64,000 nucleotides of DNA from an uncultured Kiritimatiellota bacterium (GCA_934635045.1 CAKTZA010000006.1:1-64000), one strand, 5' to 3'; shown: positions 23,211 to 31,945, numbered from the stretch's first letter. Numbers and translations are program-made. Notes: generated by a model from the letters alone, not told the origin.

Positions 23211-25421
23211 TCACTCCATGATCAGGGTCCGGAAGGAGTTCGGCGAGTGGACGGTCGCGTCCGTCCAGCTTTCGTAACGCATCGGCCCGCAGCGGTTGAG
23301 CCCCATGAGCCAGGCCTTGCCCGGCAGTGGCTTGCCGAAGGTCGCGTAGGGGAACTCGCACTCGATCACCCAGCGGTCGGGATAGACCTTCGTCGCGCGC
23401 CGCCAGCGTCCGTTCCACTTCTTGTTGATGTTCATGCCGAGCGACGCGAGCGCGTCGATGTAGGCGCCGCGCGTGTTGACGCAGAGCCAGTAGTAGTCGG
23501 TGCGCGTGTTCATCGGGTCGAGGCACATCTCGAGGCCGTCGTCGAGGTAGCAGTCCGTGTCGTTCTTGGTCTTCAGCGCCGCGAGATCCTTCGTGTCGCC
23601 CCAGCCGATGAAGCGCAGGTAGAGCGCGTCGTCCGTCCGCAGGAGCGTCGCCCAGGTCGGATCCTTCCGGCAGGGGCGCTTGGCGCGGACGAACTCCTTT
23701 TCGGTCACGCCCGCCGCGTCCCAGATCGGATCGGTTCCCGTGCCGTCCATGTTCGGCGCCGTCTTCGCGTGGGGGATCTTCATCGTCCAGCGCTTGGCCA
23801 TCGACGGCCCGGTCGCGAGCTCTCGCCAGGCGCTCCAGAGGGCCTTCTCGGTCGCGACCTCACGCGCGGCGCGCGCGTCGCCGGCGGCCTTCTGCCGCGC
23901 CGTCGCGAACAGCGCGTCAACCTGCGCGACGAGTTCGGGATCGCGCACGAAGCCGTCCGAGATCGACGCGGGCGAGTTGTTGTAGTACGAAATGTGCCCC
24001 GCGCCCTCCCAGGCGTCCTCCATCCGCCGCAGGTACGCCGCCATCTCCGCGCCCGCCGCGCCGAAGACGCGGTCGCAGAAGTCCTTGCGCAGCGCCTCCA
24101 GGTCGGCGTCGGGATCCCACATCAGCGCCGTGGCCGCCCATGCGCTCCAGCGGCGGGCGAGAATGCCCCACGTCTCGCGCGGCTTCCCCTTGTCGGCGTA
24201 GCCGCCGTAGTATTCGGTGAACCAGAACTTCACGCCGAAGTCACGCGCCCAGCGCATCTCGTCCCGGAAGATCCCCGCCAGCGGAGTCATCATCGTGCCG
24301 CCGCCAAAGGCGTCGAAGTGGTAGCCGTAGACGTTCGGCGCGTAGCCAAGCGACTCCTTCCAGGCCCGCATGGCCCTGAGGGCGTTCGGGTTGACGGGAC
24401 AGTCGGAGCCGAGCCGGTGCTTGTAGCAGCGGTCGTACATGCAGTAGTGGAGCAGGAAACGGTCGTTCAGGCGGACCTTCGGGACGGACGAATAGAACGC
24501 ATAGGCGATCGTGACATACCGCTTGTCGGGATGTTTCGCGATCGCGGGCTTCGTGATCTCGTTGAGGAAGTTGAAGAAGAGCGTCGAGGAGTCCATCTTC
24601 GCGCACGTCTTGCAGTGGCAGTAGACGGGGCTGTCGCGGGCCGTCAGCGTCAGGAACTCCACGTCGGGGTTCCTTTCCCAGAAATCGAGGATCCACGTCT
24701 GGAAAGTCCTGATCGTGTCGGGGTTCGTGTAGCAGTGGTTGCCGTCGACGCGCACGCCGTCCATCTCCGCCCACTGTTCGGGAAAGCGCGCGAAGTATTC
24801 CTGCGGCGTCTTGCAGTCCAGCGGACGGATCCAGTTGAAGGAGTGTCCGCCCCAGTTCGTGGTCTGGCCCCAGTCGACCTTGCCGCGCCCGATCGGGTTG
24901 AGGCGGTTGCGGGCGAAGAACAGTTCGCGCTCCCGGTTCGGATGCGACGGCAGCTGCCGCCACGGGAATGCGGCCGTCGTTTTCGTCGGCTTCACGTCCA
25001 GGCGCAGCGTCTTCGTCGGCGACGGCAGGAACTCGCCTTCCTCCCCTTCCCAGAACCAGCGGCAGCCGAGACGGTTCAGCAGGTCGGCCATCGCGAACCA
25101 GCAGCTGCGCGCGTTGTTGCCGACGAGTTCGACCCGTCCCGCGCCGGCTTCTGGCGAGACCCTGATCTCGTACGTGTCGGACTCGCCCAGCGTCGGATCG
25201 ACGCGAAACGCAATGACGTTCGGCGCCGACTCCCCGGCGGCGTCCGCCCCCGTCACGGCCTTGATGACGCGGTTGCACTCCGAAACGGCCAGCGCCATCG
25301 CCGGCGCCGTCACGCCCTCGAAGCGCACGCGCGAGACGCCGTCCTCGACCAATGCGAACGGCTGCGCCGACAGCGAACAGGCCGCGCCGCACAAGCCAAC
25401 GAACGTCAGAATTCTTTTCAT
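23211..25421 (-). CDS. Secreted DUF4838 protein with CBM9-like C-terminal domain
   Basis: A 736-residue exported protein, first gene of the CAZyme operon. It shares with 19628-21910 the blocks F-R-V-D-P-T-L-G-E-S-D-T-Y-E-I-R-V, C-W-F-A-M-A-D-L-L, W-G-G-H-S-F-N-W and H-C-Y-T-N-P-D-T-I-R-T-F, and a C-H-C-K-T-C cysteine pair. Here the C-terminal 190 residues are a CBM9-like fold (D-P-I-W-D-A-A, then L-D-D-G-L-E-M-C-L-D-P), not LamG. The start at 25421 (MKRILTFVGLC) has AAAGGA 8 bases upstream; GTG at 25427 is the alternative. It is probably a glycan-active exoenzyme. Confidence 0.82.
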   Translation of the reverse strand: MKRILTFVGLCGAACSLSAQPFALVEDGVSRVRFEGVTAPAMALAVSECNRVIKAVTGADAAGESAPNVIAFRVDPTLGESDTYEIRVSPEAGAGRVELVGNNARSCWFAMADLLNRLGCRWFWEGEEGEFLPSPTKTLRLDVKPTKTTAAFPWRQLPSHPNRERELFFARNRLNPIGRGKVDWGQTTNWGGHSFNWIRPLDCKTPQEYFARFPEQWAEMDGVRVDGNHCYTNPDTIRTFQTWILDFWERNPDVEFLTLTARDSPVYCHCKTCAKMDSSTLFFNFLNEITKPAIAKHPDKRYVTIAYAFYSSVPKVRLNDRFLLHYCMYDRCYKHRLGSDCPVNPNALRAMRAWKESLGYAPNVYGYHFDAFGGGTMMTPLAGIFRDEMRWARDFGVKFWFTEYYGGYADKGKPRETWGILARRWSAWAATALMWDPDADLEALRKDFCDRVFGAAGAEMAAYLRRMEDAWEGAGHISYYNNSPASISDGFVRDPELVAQVDALFATARQKAAGDARAAREVATEKALWSAWRELATGPSMAKRWTMKIPHAKTAPNMDGTGTDPIWDAAGVTEKEFVRAKRPCRKDPTWATLLRTDDALYLRFIGWGDTKDLAALKTKNDTDCYLDDGLEMCLDPMNTRTDYYWLCVNTRGAYIDALASLGMNINKKWNGRWRRATKVYPDRWVIECEFPYATFGKPLPGKAWLMGLNRCGPMRYESWTDATVHSPNSFRTLIME

Positions 25422-25453
25422 CGCCACAATCCTTTCTGGGGTTGATGTCGCGT

Positions 25454-25482
25454 ATAATACACTATAATCATATTCGCGTCAA
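25454..25482 (-). promoter_or_regulatory. Main promoter of the 11-25 kb CAZyme operon
   Basis: The minus strand has TTGACG (25482-25477) and TATTAT (25459-25454), spaced exactly 17 bp, about 33 bases before the ATG at 25421. This is one of the clearest sigma-70-type promoters in the window. A GATTATAG in the spacer adds AT content. Confidence 0.7.
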
Positions 25483-25522
25483 TAGCCCACCGCCGAAAAA
25501 CACACAACCCAAATGGCAATAT

Positions 25523-26054
25523 CTAACGGGTCAACAAAATAGAACTTCCGGCAAAATCTGGCAGATTCTCTTGAACGACTACGGATGGAAGTTTACTGAC
25601 GCGAACGAATGACGGGAGTGGACGTCCACAAACAGAATCCGGCAACAATGCCGGGTAGTTGGCAAAGTGTCCATCCTCAAAAATAAACTCACTGGCCCCA
25701 GACACAATCGCAGATGCCATAATCATGACATCAACCTTCGTCAACTGGCGCTTGGTAGGTGTTTTAGGAATCTGCCCTTTACCCTTTAGAATCTTGAAAA
25801 GCTCGGCACACACCACTGCCGTCTGCGTATCAAAAGAATACACGCGAAATTGCTTCGTGCATTTCTCCACGACCATCTCTCGTTCAGATACATCCGCCAT
25901 TCCGACAAGGAACTCGGAAAGAACCACCGTATCAATGCCGACAAAAGCGTTCGCCATAGATAGATGTTGCACCAGTTTGGCATGAAACACATTACAACGG
26001 AATGAATGCGGAAGTATCAAGAAACGCCGAAATCGAAGTTCTACGAATTGACAT
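25523..26054 (-). pseudogene. PIN-domain nuclease gene with a one-base frameshift
   Basis: Starting at ATG 26054, the reading M-S-I-R-R-T-S-I-S-A-F-L-D-T-S-A-F-I-P-L has the first PIN-domain aspartate (F-L-D-T-S), then hits TAA at 25994-25992. The domain continues one frame over: H-A-K-L-V-Q-H-L, then I-D-T-V-V-L-S-E-F-L-V-G with the second acidic residue, K-V-D-V-M-I-M-A-S-A-I and F-E-D-G-H-F with the last ones. The span is 532 bases, one more than a multiple of three, so removing one base near 25992-25998 restores a 176-residue protein. PIN proteins are metal-dependent RNases, often toxins. This could be a true mutation, a sequencing error, or recoding. It starts 8 bases after the stop of the upstream unknown gene. 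Confidence 0.75.
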
Positions 26055-26062
26055 GGCCGACC

Positions 26063-26785
26063 TCAAATGCGCTGTTCCGCAATAAATCCGGAAACATCAA
26101 TGCCCCTGAATGCCTCAATGCCAAGAGCATTCTTGTTGCGGTCCAACCATCCCCCCATGTCTTCAGGGGCGTAGTCGATGACATTCAGAACCTTACCGGC
26201 GATGACATGACCATCCCTGATGGTGACGGACGCATTTACGCCAATCTGGGAGTAGAGCCGTTGAGCAAGCGTCTTTGCGTCCTCACGCTCGACATCGAGA
26301 ACGACATCATCCTCAAATGCATCGCTCCGGATGTGTGCATTTGGATTTACTCCGCCAACGTCCAACAGTTCGCCATATATCGCAAGCGTCGTCTTTACGT
26401 CGTGGTGAACTTCGGGGATGAACGGCATTTCCTTCTGTCCATCGAAAAGGCAGACCTCGCCGCTTGCGGAATCGGAGAACTCAAGCGTGGCGCTGTGCTT
26501 CTTTAGAGTGGCGTTGATTGCCTTGGCGGCGGCGTTGTACTTCACAGCGTCCCTTACGCCATCCATGCTACCGAGGCATACCACGGAAGATGCGAGCGCG
26601 GCGACAGCAAGCGTGAACTTGATACAGTTGTTCTCAATGCTGACGATGCGTACCTCTTCGTCGGAACAGGCCTGGACGAGAGCGTAAACGTTGGTCATGA
26701 GCGGAATGAACTCCCGCCCGAACGCCTGTGTGCTTACGTTCGCCCCATCGAATTTGAACACCATGTTTCTGGTTTTGGCTGCCAT
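26063..26785 (-). CDS. Unknown protein paired with the PIN gene
   Basis: A 240-residue protein of a family I do not recognise. Nothing suggests export. The middle (about 105-180) reads like a small beta domain: I-Y-G-E-L-L-D-V-G-G-V-N-P-N-A-H-I-R, then D-V-V-L-D-V-E-R-E-D-A-K-T-L-A-Q-R-L-Y, then V-I-A-G-K-V-L-N-V-I-D-Y. I have a loose memory of similar uncharacterised proteins next to PIN genes. The start at 26785 (MAAKTRNMVFKF) is preceded by GATGGAG. Base composition is visibly less GC-rich than the flanking glycosidase genes, which suggests transfer. An antitoxin or partner role is an inference from adjacency only. Confidence 0.65.
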   Translation of the reverse strand: MAAKTRNMVFKFDGANVSTQAFGREFIPLMTNVYALVQACSDEEVRIVSIENNCIKFTLAVAALASSVVCLGSMDGVRDAVKYNAAAKAINATLKKHSATLEFSDSASGEVCLFDGQKEMPFIPEVHHDVKTTLAIYGELLDVGGVNPNAHIRSDAFEDDVVLDVEREDAKTLAQRLYSQIGVNASVTIRDGHVIAGKVLNVIDYAPEDMGGWLDRNKNALGIEAFRGIDVSGFIAEQRI

Positions 26786-26910
26786 GACAACTACTCCATC
26801 GACACAGTAGCATATCAAAATCGGCGGCCAAATGCAACGGTGGAACTTTTGGGATTCCGCAATGAAATGCACTGACATCAGCCGCTCATCGAGGACACGT
26901 CGACGTCACC

Positions 26911-26939
26911 TTGAACCCCATCCGACCTTTTGCTATAAT
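26911..26939 (+). promoter_or_regulatory. Orphan plus-strand promoter
   Basis: TTGAAC (26911-26916) and TATAAT (26934-26939) with a 17-bp spacer and an extended -10 TGC (26931-26933). It is one of the strongest-looking promoters in the window, but it points into the 3' end of the minus-strand GH51-like gene. The first ATG downstream (26978) opens only a short frame of about 25 codons that is antisense to that gene. Confidence 0.65.
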
Positions 26940-26948
26940 TCTCGCCCA

Positions 26949-26968
26949 ATTGAGCAAATTTGCTCAAT
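26949..26968. repeat. 20-bp perfect palindrome at the orphan promoter start site
   Basis: ATTGAGCAAATTTGCTCAAT is a perfect palindrome centred about 12 bp after the predicted start site of the plus-strand promoter at 26911-26939. A half-site-like TTGAG recurs at 26973. The placement is typical of an operator for an autoregulated gene. It could also act as a hairpin at the end of the minus-strand GH51-like gene, but no T-run follows. Confidence 0.7.
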
Positions 26969-26981
26969 GCGTTGAGTATGT

Positions 26982-27773
26982 TTAACGCGGCGTCAGTTCC
27001 ACGACCGTGTAGGAGAGGCCCGCCACGCCCGGCTGGCGGCGAAAGCCCTCCGTGACGATCAGGCGCAGGCTCTCGCAATAGCGGCGGCAGTCGCCCAGCG
27101 TGAACTCGCCGCACGTCGGTGTGCAGCCGGCGCACTCCTCGTTGCCGATCTGGACGTAGATGTCGTTGTCGAACGACTTGAGCCATTCGGCAATCTCGGC
27201 CGTCTTCGCGACCTGCTCGTAGGCATAGATCGAGAACGCGCACGGCAGTTTCATCGCCGCCGCCATCTGCACGAATTCCCGGTAGAGGAAGCCGGTGGAG
27301 CTCGTCCGAAACCAGAAGCCGTCATACGGACGGCGGTCGCCCTTCATGTTCTTCCAGAGATAGCCCCACGCATTCGCCATCGACCCGCCCCAGCGCAGGA
27401 AGGTCAAGCCCTCCTGACGAAAGGCGTCCACGATGTCCTCGCGGCAGCCGATCCGTCCAAAGGCGTTCGTCGGCTCGTCTGCGAGGTAGGCGTCGTCGAT
27501 CCCGACACGCCCGCCGTCCGTCGTCGAGACTGCCCACTGCCGTCCGCAGACCCAACCGGGCTTCGGCGCGATCCCCTTCCCGGCCGTCGGCTCGATTTCC
27601 TGCTCCTCGAAGCTCTCGTCGTAGAGCCGCTGGGCGTCGAGGCCGCCGTAGATCTCGTGGTTGACGTACTCCAGTCCCGTGCCGTACAGCGTGCGCGGAA
27701 CTTCCGCCCGAACCTTCGTCTCGTCGACCGTCACCGAGACGGCCGCCACGAGCGCCAGTGCCATTCCGATCAT
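26982..27773 (-). CDS. Shortened GH51-like alpha-L-arabinofuranosidase
   Basis: A 263-residue exported protein matching the N-terminal half of a GH51-like catalytic barrel: L-Y-G-T-G-L-E-Y-V-N-H-E-I-Y-G-G, F-L-R-W-G-G-S-M-A-N-A-W-G-Y and the acid/base motif I-Y-V-Q-I-G-N-E-E. It stops about 50 residues after the acid/base; the region that should carry the nucleophile Glu and the C-terminal beta domain is missing (the family is usually over 450 residues). The end abuts an orphan promoter, suggesting a deletion junction near 26982. Its ATG overlaps the GH127 stop by 4 bases. It is probably inactive as an arabinofuranosidase. Confidence 0.68.
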   Translation of the reverse strand: MIGMALALVAAVSVTVDETKVRAEVPRTLYGTGLEYVNHEIYGGLDAQRLYDESFEEQEIEPTAGKGIAPKPGWVCGRQWAVSTTDGGRVGIDDAYLADEPTNAFGRIGCREDIVDAFRQEGLTFLRWGGSMANAWGYLWKNMKGDRRPYDGFWFRTSSTGFLYREFVQMAAAMKLPCAFSIYAYEQVAKTAEIAEWLKSFDNDIYVQIGNEECAGCTPTCGEFTLGDCRRYCESLRLIVTEGFRRQPGVAGLSYTVVELTPR

Positions 27774-29698
27774 TTCCGCATTCCTTTCTCATTTTCACGA
27801 ACCCAGACCTCATGCGGCGCAGGGCCCTTGTTGGCGACATCGGCGTAGGGAATCCACGCGCCGTTCTCACGCGCCAGCAGAACCGGGCCGCGCATCCGCG
27901 CAACGCATTCCGCCACGTCCTTGACCTGCGGTGTCGCGCGGATCATCCGCTCACGCACGTCCAGCCGCAACTCGACCGTATCGCCCGTCCGCCAGTCGCG
28001 GTCAAAGACCGCATAGCCGTCCGCGACCTCCACGTCCGCGACCGTCGCGCCGTTCAGGCGGACGCTCCAGTCCAACTGCGCATCGGAGACATAAAGCCCA
28101 AACGGATTCTCCACGCCGCGCGCCCAGCCCGGTATGCGGATGCGCAACGCAAAGCGCGCCGACCGTTCCGGCTCGACGCGCACACGCACGACGCCGTCCG
28201 CCGGATAGCGCGTTTCCTGCACGAGGCGCACACGCCCGGCCTTCGCGTCTGCGAACGTCGCTGCGCCCCCCATGAAGAGATTGACGCGGTAGCCCGTCGC
28301 GTCCTTCGCGTAGGCATAGGACGGCAGCATGCCCGTCAGCTTGAGAACCATGGGCGGACAGCAGGGGCAGCCATGCCAGTCCCAGCGTTCGCCCTTCCGC
28401 GTGTTGAGCGGATTCTTGTAGGTGTAGGACACGCCATTCGCGCCAACAGCCGTGAGCAAGGCATTGTAGGCGACGCGCTCGATCTCGTCGAAGGAACGTC
28501 CCTCGCCCGTGAGCGCGGCCATCCGAGCCGAGAAGAACGCGCTCCCGACGGCTGCGCACGTTTCCAGGTAGGCGTCTGGCGGCAACTGCCAGTCGGCCAC
28601 GAACCGCTCAAGCCCCGCATCCGCGCCGACACCGCCCGAGATGTACATCTTGCGCCCGACCATCGACTCCCAGAACCGCGTCGCAAGCGACGCGCAGTCT
28701 CTGTCATCCGCCGCAACAGCGTAGGCGGCAAGCCCCGCGCCCAGCAACGTCGCACGAACCGCGTGGCCCTCGATCGAACGGTAGTCCGCCAGCGGACGCC
28801 TGTCCATCTGGTAGTCGCCCCAAGAGGGACGCCATTCGGGCCCGTGCGGCGTACGCGTCATCTCCTTGCACTTCTGGACGGCCGCCCCTGATCCGAGCTT
28901 CTCCCAGTCTGGCGCGCCGCAGTTGTTGCCGTGGTTCGCGAACCAGAAGCCGATGAGCGCGAGGTAATCCTCCGGACGCTTCGCCGCGACACCGGCGCGC
29001 GAGGCGGCGGCGGGATCTGTCCGCAGCAGTTCGGCGAGCGAGACAAGGGCCTCTTCGGCGAGCGAATGCGTCGGGATGATGTTGCGCTTGGGCGTTGGCC
29101 CGATGGTGTCGCAGAGGAGGTTCGCGAAGCGGATGCCGGCGCCGAGCAGCTTCGCCTTCCCCGTCGCGCGGTAGTAGTGGAGACCGGCTTCGACCAGGCA
29201 GCCCGCGTTGTAGATCTCGTGCTGGTCGAGGGCGCAGCCGCCGTTGTCGCCCCACCGCTGGCTCGGATCGGAAACCTGGACGCGCGTGTTGAGATAGCCG
29301 TCCGGGCACTGTGCGGAGACAATCAAGTCGATGAGCGCGTCCAGCCTCTTCTCGAGCGAAGCGTCAGGTTCGCGCACGAGGTAGTCCGCCGCGCCGCGAA
29401 TCGTCTCGTAGAGAAGCCCATCGTAGAAGTACGGTCCGACATGCCCCTTGCGCGCGCCGACGGCGGCCAGGCGGAAGTTCGCCTCGATTCGGGAACGTCC
29501 GCACAGTTTCGCCAGGACGTCGGGAATCGTCTTTGTCCGCCAACGTTCGTAGCGCGGCGCCCAGAAGTCGTCCGTCACCGTGACGTCCCTGAGCGACGCA
29601 AACGTCAGCACGGGAGATCCGCCCCACGGCGTCGTCAACGCCCCCGCCGACGCGGCACACGCCGCGAAGAATGTTCCGCACATGATTCTCAATTTCAT
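27770..29698 (-). CDS. Secreted GH127 beta-L-arabinofuranosidase-like protein
   Basis: A 642-residue exported enzyme of the GH127 (former DUF1680) family, which releases beta-L-arabinofuranose from plant glycans. The zinc/cysteine site is present: Y-L-E-T-C-A-A-V-G-S supplies the Glu and first Cys, and W-H-G-C-P-C-C-P-P supplies the cysteine pair that includes the nucleophile. The N-terminal F-W-A-P-R-Y-E-R-W-R-T block is typical. The gene starts one base after the preceding beta-helix stop region with AAGGAG as ribosome-binding site, and its stop overlaps the GH51-like gene. Related families GH137/GH146 are alternatives. Confidence 0.9.
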   Translation of the reverse strand: MKLRIMCGTFFAACAASAGALTTPWGGSPVLTFASLRDVTVTDDFWAPRYERWRTKTIPDVLAKLCGRSRIEANFRLAAVGARKGHVGPYFYDGLLYETIRGAADYLVREPDASLEKRLDALIDLIVSAQCPDGYLNTRVQVSDPSQRWGDNGGCALDQHEIYNAGCLVEAGLHYYRATGKAKLLGAGIRFANLLCDTIGPTPKRNIIPTHSLAEEALVSLAELLRTDPAAASRAGVAAKRPEDYLALIGFWFANHGNNCGAPDWEKLGSGAAVQKCKEMTRTPHGPEWRPSWGDYQMDRRPLADYRSIEGHAVRATLLGAGLAAYAVAADDRDCASLATRFWESMVGRKMYISGGVGADAGLERFVADWQLPPDAYLETCAAVGSAFFSARMAALTGEGRSFDEIERVAYNALLTAVGANGVSYTYKNPLNTRKGERWDWHGCPCCPPMVLKLTGMLPSYAYAKDATGYRVNLFMGGAATFADAKAGRVRLVQETRYPADGVVRVRVEPERSARFALRIRIPGWARGVENPFGLYVSDAQLDWSVRLNGATVADVEVADGYAVFDRDWRTGDTVELRLDVRERMIRATPQVKDVAECVARMRGPVLLARENGAWIPYADVANKGPAPHEVWVRENEKGMRK

Positions 29699-29701
29699 TT
29701 A

Positions 29702-31945
29702 TTACTCCTTCTTGTGATTTGTATCTTTGCTGCCTGCGCCTCTGCGCGGAACCTCTCGCTCGAAGCCCTCGCGACCAAAGCCCGGCAGGGGCTTGAACGC
29801 CGGCATCTCGCGGCGAAGCCACGCTTCGGGCTTCAGCGCGAAGTTGCCGTGCGCGGCGTCCACGAACCCCGCATCAAATGGCCGTTCGGGCGTGCCGTTG
29901 ACGATGCGGAAGCCGGATGCGATACGCGGATCCGGCTTCGCCGTCTGCACGCCGTTCGTGCCGACGGTGTTGATCACGAGGTTCCCCGCAATCGGCGCCA
30001 TGCGCGGCAGGCACGCGTCCCACTCGCGCGCCTTGCCCTGCTCAAGCGCGAGCAGCGACCGGCTGCAGTCGATGAAGACGTTGTTCTCCACGGGGTTGTC
30101 GAGCGGTTCGCGCGGATGATTCTGCATGACCTTCGCGAGGCGCGGATACTTCGCGGCCCACACGCCGTTCGTGTAGTCGAACGCCTTCGCCTTGTCCTCC
30201 AGCATCCAGGAGGGCTCGGCGTTCCACTGCTTCCACGTCATGCCCCGGCAGTCGATGGAGAGCCCGATCTGGCACTTCGAGAAGACGTTGTTGCGGATGG
30301 GGTGGTCGCGTCCGCCGCCCACCATGATGCCGCGCGCGACGTTGTGGAACACGTTCCCGTACACCTCGTCGCCGCTGTCGCAGTCATCGAAGTAGAAGCC
30401 CATCGTGCTGCCGGGCAGCCCCTCCGCGCCGAGGTCATGCGTGTAGTTGTAGCGCAGGACGTTCCCCTGGGTCGTCCAGTCGCGCCCCGTGTAGTACGCC
30501 CCGGCGTCGCCCGTCTCCAGCAGGACGCGGTAGACCTCGTTGTACTCGAAAAGGTGTTCGTTCCCGCCGTACAGGACGGCCGAGTGCGGTGCGTCATGCA
30601 TCCGGTTGCGGCGCAGCGTCACGCCGCAGCCGTTCACGTCGATGGCCGCCGCGTACGTGCGCTGGAAGACGCCCCAGTCATGGATGTGGCAGCCCTCCAC
30701 CAACGTCTCGGCCCGCGTGAGCGTCTTTCGGTTTCCGCCGCTCACGCGCAGTCCGCCGCCCCCGACGTTGCAGATCTCGGTCGCCCGCACGACGTTCCGC
30801 GAGCCGACGACCGAAAGCCCCGTGCCGCCGAGGTTCGCGAGGCGGCAGTCCGCCACATGGAGGTCGTCCCCGCGCAGCACGACGCCGTTTCCGTGTCCGA
30901 ACTCGAACGCCAAACGCTCGAAGCGCAGGTGCCGTACGCCCTCCGCCCGGAGAAGCGGCTCGGTCGTGAAGGCGAGCGTCGTGTCGTCCTCCGCATGCGG
31001 CGCGCCGTTCGGCGGATAGAGGTAGAGCCGCTTCTTCGCGCGGTCGAGCCACCATTCGCCCGGCGCGTCCAGCTCCTCCAGCAGGTTGAACGCATAGAAG
31101 CGGCGGTCCTTCCGCCCCCACGTGCCGGACATCACGCCATAGGGCATGGGCGCAGCGAGACGGATGACGTCGTTCGTTCCGTTCTCGACGCCGTAGCGCG
31201 CGGCGCGTACCGAGTGGTTGTACCAGTCATGCGACCAGTAGCCGTTCAGCCACACGCCGGCGGCGAAATCCCACCGCTTCGCGCGCGGGTCGTCGAAGAC
31301 GAAGGCGCCGGGCGATCGCAGGCGCGTGCGCGCCTCCAGAACCTTCCCGTTGTCCACGCCCCGCGTGAACGACGCATACCCGACGTTCGGCCACCGCGCG
31401 AGCGTCCCGAACGCCCCGCCCGTGAACAGGAGCGGCGCGGCGTGCCGGCCGCCGAAGGCCGGCGCGAGTTCGGGTATCTTCGCCGGCGCGATGCCCGAAA
31501 TGTCCGCGACAAACACCTTGCCCCGCGCGTTTTCGGGCAGCCGCGCCCACACGGACGGATCCGTGACCTTTCGGAAGTGGCTCGGCGGAACGCGCACGCC
31601 GCCCATCAGGCGCGCACGTCCCGCGCCGACCGTGCGCCACGTCACGGGCGCCTCCGCCGTGCCGGAATCGGCGGCCGTCAGCGTGACGCCCGTCACGGGG
31701 TAGTCGCCGGGACGGAAGCAGAGCTCCACGGCCTCGCCAACCTTCACGTGCCCCGCCTTTCGGGCGGCGCGAATCCCCTCCACGGCCTCGCCGACCGTCC
31801 GCCACGGCCGCGCGCGGCTGCCGTCGCCGCCGCGCCCAGCCGCCGCGTCCACGTGGAATTCCGCCCCCTGCGCCACCGCTGTCGCGAGGGCGAATCCGCC
31901 CGCGACGGCCAGCAGGCCGCCCCGCGTCCACAAATCCTTCGCCAT
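29702..31945 (-). CDS. Secreted right-handed parallel beta-helix glycosidase-like protein
   Basis: A 747-residue exported protein. After the signal peptide (L-L-A-V-A-G-G-F-A-L-A-T-A-V-A-Q-G-A), E-F-H-V-D-A-A-A-G and P-W-R-T-V-G-E-A-V begin a beta-helix whose coils run through about residue 600 (for example G-N-G-V-V-L-R-G-D-D, G-N-V-L-R-Y-N-Y-T-H-D, Y-F-D-D-C-D-S-G). The domain W-L-N-G-Y-W-S-H-D-W-Y resembles GH141-like proteins, which include fucosidases and xylanases. The operon, with GH127, GH51-like and GH29, suggests an arabinose- and fucose-bearing substrate. The family assignment is tentative. Confidence 0.7.
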   Translation of the reverse strand: MAKDLWTRGGLLAVAGGFALATAVAQGAEFHVDAAAGRGGDGSRARPWRTVGEAVEGIRAARKAGHVKVGEAVELCFRPGDYPVTGVTLTAADSGTAEAPVTWRTVGAGRARLMGGVRVPPSHFRKVTDPSVWARLPENARGKVFVADISGIAPAKIPELAPAFGGRHAAPLLFTGGAFGTLARWPNVGYASFTRGVDNGKVLEARTRLRSPGAFVFDDPRAKRWDFAAGVWLNGYWSHDWYNHSVRAARYGVENGTNDVIRLAAPMPYGVMSGTWGRKDRRFYAFNLLEELDAPGEWWLDRAKKRLYLYPPNGAPHAEDDTTLAFTTEPLLRAEGVRHLRFERLAFEFGHGNGVVLRGDDLHVADCRLANLGGTGLSVVGSRNVVRATEICNVGGGGLRVSGGNRKTLTRAETLVEGCHIHDWGVFQRTYAAAIDVNGCGVTLRRNRMHDAPHSAVLYGGNEHLFEYNEVYRVLLETGDAGAYYTGRDWTTQGNVLRYNYTHDLGAEGLPGSTMGFYFDDCDSGDEVYGNVFHNVARGIMVGGGRDHPIRNNVFSKCQIGLSIDCRGMTWKQWNAEPSWMLEDKAKAFDYTNGVWAAKYPRLAKVMQNHPREPLDNPVENNVFIDCSRSLLALEQGKAREWDACLPRMAPIAGNLVINTVGTNGVQTAKPDPRIASGFRIVNGTPERPFDAGFVDAAHGNFALKPEAWLRREMPAFKPLPGFGREGFEREVPRRGAGSKDTNHKKE

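Noticed and set aside
26006..26506. A plus-strand gene opposite the unknown gene of the PIN island
   Set aside because: It is antisense to the 240-residue frame, which has the better start, ribosome-binding site and coupling to the PIN gene. The lower GC makes this less certain than elsewhere.
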